Shown here one piece after another: positions 59,676 through 64,000 of a stretch of 64,000 nucleotides of DNA. Within the stretch, counting starts at the first letter, position 1; each line of letters opens with the position of its first letter. A program made the position numbers and the translations under genes. The stretch is from assembly GCA_963971425.1 (NCBI GenBank), contig OZ020525.1, forward strand, positions 20,900,187 to 20,964,186. The letters are read 5' to 3'. The stretch is from Bryoerythrophyllum caledonicum (lineage: Eukaryota > Streptophyta > Bryopsida > Pottiales > Pottiaceae). Under the pieces are notes generated by a model. That model worked only from the letters and a program-made list of their open reading frames with translations. It did no database searches and was not told the origin of the DNA.

Positions 59676-61946
59676 TTGAAGGTTGTCTCAAGAAGGTGCA
59701 GATCTGTGCAAGTACGATCTAAAGCGGGGAACTTAGTGTTGGGGCTAGATCTCCCACCACTTAGACACATAGAACACGACCCATCCCAGATCTGGAGCAC
59801 AGGGATCATATCTGGAAACCTCTCCAACAAGTCTCCCTCTCCCCAACCCAGGAACCCAAATCTCAAGACAGGGCGAAGTCATCACTCAACACTACTGCTA
59901 CGCGGCTCCAATTCGACACCACAGGCTATCCCTTACCCTCCCATCTATTGCAAAGTTTCATGGTTAGAAGTAGATCTTGTTTTTGCATTATGCAGTCGCG
60001 TACATACATTAACATGTATTCTTAAGTGGAGTAAGTATAGGAACAGAAGGGTTGCCCGCAGTGGGAGCAGGACAGTAACAATCGTCACAGCGCGGAAATG
60101 CACCCTACGCAGCAGAGCTGTCCCCAAACAGACCGGAGCAGCAGCATCAAACCCTACAACAACTAGGAGTACACCTCGCAGCATAGCGGATCTGAATCGA
60201 AACAGAGCTGCAGCACATACTACATCCTCGTCGACAGATCTGCACACACAACCAAGCGAATCAGCTTCAACGGACCCAGGTACGTATCTCAATAACCAAT
60301 ACTACCATTCTTTTATTTGTTGTATTTACACAATCATCCCCACTCCACAAACCTCAGCCTCTCTCCCACTTAACACTACGATCTACACATCTAGATACAT
60401 CACAAGAAGCACAACACATAGACAGAATACACCAATTAGACAAACCCTAGAACACATAACTACTCTCTCACACACAGTAACAAATAGACACAATACCTCA
60501 AGTCATAGACCTACCTCCTCCCCACACACCTCCTCCAACATCCCGTGGCCTAGAGCATCCCCTCACGCGCGGAAGCGCTGTCCATTTCCCTGTAGACACA
60601 AAGAAAAATATATATATATATCAAAAAACCATCAACAAGAAGTGTTAGAAACCCTGAACAAACTAAGACGGAGCAATTTGAAGAGCGGCAGTAGACACAA
60701 GGGCAAGATCGCGGATAGTCCTTGCGAAACAGAGAACTCGAGGACAGTACCTACGAACCTCGAAGGAAGTTCAGTGGGGAGAGATCGCGGACAGTACCTG
60801 CGAAGAAGACTGAAGAGCTGCAGCGGACTAGGTGCCGAAAGACAGCAGCTGAGCAGACACGAATACAAGGGCGAGATCGGCACAAGGCAGCGGACTGGTC
60901 CGAAGATTGGAGACAAACGTGGCAGTAGACATAGCAAAGGACGAGGGGGCGAGCGGCAGCAGGTGCGAGGCCGAGCAAACGCAGCAGCAGCAGCGAACAC
61001 AACAGCAGTAGACGCAGCAGCGAAAGCAGCTGCAGTAGACGCAGCAGCGAAAGCAGCAGCAGTAGACGCAGCAGCGAACGCGGGAGCAAGACGGAACCCT
61101 CCAGGTACACCCCAGATCGCAAACTTCATCTCTCCTAATCCCCACCCCCAGATCTCACCCCTCCTCCCCACAACCTTACTCTACCACTTCGTCGTCCTCC
61201 CTCATCCTCAGCTCATATTCTCTCACCTCCCCATTGAACACCTCCCCACGCCCTCACTAAAACCCCCATCCCTTCTAACCCGACCCTCCCTGACCCCCCC
61301 CTCACTCTCCCTTCTATCATCCTCAGTACACCTCCCCCCGCTCCTGCTACTCTCCCTCCCCATCCGACCTTCCCTAACCCTACCCTCACTATCCACCCTC
61401 TCAACCTCAATCCCCCTTGCCATTTCCCAGCCCCCTTCCCAGCTCCAAACTGAACCTCCCCTCCTCCCCGATTACCCCTCCCCGCCCTCACCCAAACCCC
61501 AACTGTCCTCACCCCTCGTCTCAACCCTCCTTCACGATTCCCTGAAAAAACATCCATCTCTCGACCCTGAACTCCCTCCCCATCTCAACCCTGAACTCCA
61601 TCCCCCGCGCACAAGAGGTCGGTACAGAAATAAGTCTGTAGCGACCTGCAGAACTTCGCAGCGACCCCCCAACCAAGGCAGCGACCCCCCAATTCGGCAT
61701 AGCGACCCTGTAGCCTCTCTCAACGACCCACTAGCTTCCCATAGAGACCCCCCAAACCCTCCCTGCGACCCTCCAACTTCCACCTGCGATCTCTCCTATT
61801 CGAAAATGTCTAGTGGGGACCCGAAAAGAAACTTATTCTTTGAGGAAGCCATGGAAATAGAGTCCCCTGCGGCAATCTCCACCACATCTGTAAAGGAGAA
61901 GTTGGCAAGAAAACAGGAGGAAGTGACCAGCAGCTCTGAGAAATAG
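59676..61946 (+). other. Long low-complexity open frame of doubtful coding status
   Basis: The frame stays open for 756 codons. Its composition is biased: Ser/Thr/Pro-rich, a 61000-61085 stretch of 33-nt repeats giving AAAVDAAAK units, and a pyrimidine-rich 61130-61600 block giving Pro/Leu/Ser. Several good splice signals (acceptor near 59995, donor GTACGT near 60282, acceptor near 60592) hint that it is not one exon. The last 47 codons, from ATG 61806 (MSSGDPKRNLFFEEAMEIES), look more like protein and precede the next ORF by 50 bp. It may be the leader region of a retroelement whose ORF1 follows. Confidence 0.25.
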
Positions 61947-61997
61947 AAGAACACCGTAGAAGGAAGAGGTAAGTCCCTCACACTCGAACCTTTGAAC

Positions 61998-63440
61998 ATG
62001 GGTTTTAACTTCTGGTTTGGATTTGAGGTGATGGAAACTCTTGCACAAGAGGAGGGCATGGAGGAGCTCCCTAGAAAAGAGACAGCTCAAGATCTTATCG
62101 TTAGGGGCATGAAGAAGGAGGAGGCAGAGGAAGCAAGCATTGCCAAAGTTGCCTTTCCAAGGATTCCCCAACAATTATACCCAAGTACAAGAAACGGCGT
62201 GGAGGGCCAACATTTCAACATAACCCAGGTTCCTTGTGATATTATTGTCAATAACACCTCAGGTTTGACATTAGACTTCCAAGTTGCTATTCATTTTGAG
62301 CCCCCTACCTCCCCCATGATGCATGATGAAGTTAAAAACATGGTTGTTAAAAGACTAAAGCTTATGGAAATTGAACTTGGTGAGGACCTCATTGATCCTA
62401 TCTCTATACAATGCCTTAGTGTTAAAAGAGGGGGGAAAAAAGGAGTATGGGCGGGTATTGTTAAATTGCACCTATTAAAACCGGAAATTGATGGTCTTAT
62501 GATGCTCAAAGGCATTAGACCTTTTATACTCAAAATTGATGGCCACAACACCATAGGTAAGGTTTGCAAGAGCTTCCATCACATTGCAAGTTCTAACCTA
62601 TCCGTGAAAGTGAAAAGTGATTCCATTGTAGGAATTTCAGCACAAGCACTCTTCAAGGACATTCTACACAATAGCTTCACAAGAGGGCAAGAAATCGAAG
62701 TCACGGGAGTACACAAGTCTAAGGAGGACTCTCATGCGTTCATCATGGCTACAACCCCGGAGCAAGCGAAAAGGATCAACCTCCACCAAATCACAACTCA
62801 ACACGAAGTACTCCATGTCAAGCACATCACCGGAGGACGAGCCACGCAAACTTCCAAATCTAAGAAAGACGCTCTAACCTTAACCCTCTCTCCTCTACCT
62901 CTACGCATAAGTGTCATTGACACTACGAACATAATCCATAAAATCATTGGTGCAAGCAACATTAAAGAGATTTGGTTCCATAAAGTTGTTGGAACTAGAC
63001 ACAATGGTAGTGTCAATATACATTGTGCTAACCCCATTGTGTACCGTGAGTTTGTGGGAAAAACATACAACATTGAAGGTAATTATGTGGACTTTGCACC
63101 ACATCGAAGGAGTTTGGAAGGCGAAGAGCCGCCATCACAAGAACAAATCCAACAATTTGGCTTTGACGACATCAACTCCGCCATGGTGAACACGGTGGCA
63201 ACATACAAGATGAAAGAAGCACCTACTTCTTTGACAAAGGAGGACATAGTGGAAATTGTGGAGGAAAGCAACAAGAAGATGAGATTGGAAGTGAAGGAGT
63301 ATGTGGATGCAAAGAATGAAGAACTAAGGGTCCAAATGCTAAGTATCCAAGAGTCCATGGGAGCCGCATATGCAACAATGCAAGCCATCACAAACTCAAT
63401 TGGCAAGCCAAGCTTGGAGGGCAACCCGTCAAACATGTAG
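61998..63440 (+). CDS. Retroelement ORF1-like protein (tentative)
   Basis: Uninterrupted ORF of 481 codons to TAG 63438-63440, with balanced amino-acid composition. ATG 61998 is the first; ATG 62031 (METLAQEEGMEELPRKE) is an alternative. A possible 63-bp intron (GTAAGT at 61967 to TTTGAG before 62030) could join it to the preceding frame. Its C-terminal third has an RRM-like stretch (SVNIHCANPIVYREFVGKTY, then VDFAPHRRSLEGEEP) followed by a predicted coiled coil (KKMRLEVKEYVDAKNEELRV). This order, basic RNA-binding domain plus coiled coil, is that of LINE ORF1 proteins. An endonuclease/reverse-transcriptase ORF2 would lie to the right, partly outside the window. No zinc knuckle is present. 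The call is inference; the ORF itself is solid. Confidence 0.45.
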   Translation: MGFNFWFGFEVMETLAQEEGMEELPRKETAQDLIVRGMKKEEAEEASIAKVAFPRIPQQLYPSTRNGVEGQHFNITQVPCDIIVNNTSGLTLDFQVAIHFEPPTSPMMHDEVKNMVVKRLKLMEIELGEDLIDPISIQCLSVKRGGKKGVWAGIVKLHLLKPEIDGLMMLKGIRPFILKIDGHNTIGKVCKSFHHIASSNLSVKVKSDSIVGISAQALFKDILHNSFTRGQEIEVTGVHKSKEDSHAFIMATTPEQAKRINLHQITTQHEVLHVKHITGGRATQTSKSKKDALTLTLSPLPLRISVIDTTNIIHKIIGASNIKEIWFHKVVGTRHNGSVNIHCANPIVYREFVGKTYNIEGNYVDFAPHRRSLEGEEPPSQEQIQQFGFDDINSAMVNTVATYKMKEAPTSLTKEDIVEIVEESNKKMRLEVKEYVDAKNEELRVQMLSIQESMGAAYATMQAITNSIGKPSLEGNPSNM

Positions 63441-63844
63441 CGTCCAAAGACTACAAGGTAACTAGTAATTATCTCATACTATGTGATAAGGACGACAAAT
63501 TAGACTACATTCTACACATGACTTACACCTACTGTATTCCTTGCAAGTATAAATACAAACATACACATTTATGTCTTCAAAGGTATACAAACATACACAA
63601 TACTTCGCCCACAGAAATACCCAAAATAGAATACATACTACTTTACAAAAAAACCCTCATTAAAATACAAAAAAACATACACATGTTAGAAAAAAATTCC
63701 TTACACATCCTCCAAATTTTATATAAAGTGATTGAGTCGACAATATACTATATGACATACAGTATACAGTATACTAACAAACATGAATACCTTGCCAAAA
63801 ACTACAAAGAAAAAATTAAAAAATTTGGTACACATACTGGGATA
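63441..63844. other. AT-rich sequence, no gene
   Basis: Scattered 'acatacaca' and 'ataca' words. No frame with coding features. Confidence 0.5.
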
Positions 63845-63990
63845 CATACAAATACATATACGGATACGAATACGAATACCTATACTGCTACCAATACGAA
63901 CATTAAAACGAATACTGAAAAAAATACTAATACGAATACTGTTACAAATACTAAGACTAAAACTGGGACATATACTAATACAAACATATG
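63845..63990. repeat. Degenerate 'atacga/atacta' hexamer tract
   Basis: About 24 degenerate six-base units such as 'gaatac', 'ggatac', 'gaatact', 'taatac', running to the window edge. Confidence 0.7.
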
Positions 63991-64000
63991 TATAAACTTT

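Noticed and set aside
1..64000. CRISPR arrays, bacterial operons, ribosome binding sites, tRNA or rRNA genes
   Set aside because: None is visible. Intron-containing nuclear genes and plant-type transposons show this is eukaryotic DNA.

Overview
The window is nuclear DNA from a eukaryote. The gene content points to a land plant. It carries an INO80 chromatin-remodelling ATPase whose domain layout and length match plant INO80, the plant form of the splicing factor CWC15, and a tandem array of decayed class II KNOX (TALE) homeobox genes. KNOX class II genes belong to the green lineage. The short introns of the two intact genes (about 75-300 bp) and a DUF7869-type element suggest a non-seed plant such as a bryophyte. 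That placement is inference; the sequence does not name the species. Intergenic DNA is AT-rich and consists mostly of repeats.

Layout. 1-5.7 kb: repeats, including a noncoding DNA-transposon family (called R1 here) and a SINE-like insertion ending in (TTC)60. 5.7-7.0 kb: CWC15 on the minus strand, in five exons, with the N-terminal exon not found. 7.2-17.4 kb: a nested repeat block, with R1 copies, a 4.4-kb element with a perfect 31-bp terminal inverted repeat sitting inside an R1 copy, and a large palindrome. 18.0-24.2 kb: a complete INO80 gene on the plus strand, nine coding exons and 1563 aa by my splicing, with the ATPase core in one 2754-bp exon. 24.6-58.5 kb: three tandem segmental copies (A, B, C), each with a minus-strand class II KNOX pseudogene, and a fourth homeobox-exon fragment (D). 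44.9-46.4 kb: a decayed DUF7869-type open frame inside unit B. 48.8-49.8 kb: a broken Tc1-type transposase between B and C. 59.2-64 kb: a 152-nt hairpin, a long low-complexity open frame, and a 481-aa ORF that resembles a retrotransposon ORF1.

The most informative feature is the KNOX array. The units can be aligned to one another, so they act as filled and empty sites for several transposons: two R1 elements in A, a CACTA-type MITE in C, and a 2.7-kb segment in B. Shared lesions (a +1 frameshift in the ELK exon, a lost splice acceptor, a stop at the same Trp codon) show that A and B descend from an already broken copy, while C branched earlier. Every unit also carries a second copy of the linker/ELK exon in the opposite orientation within the gene. 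A transcript through the unit could therefore fold on itself.

Only INO80 and CWC15 look like working protein genes. The KNOX copies, the Tc1 gene and the DUF7869 gene are broken. All gene names rest on reading the translated motifs; no database search was possible.
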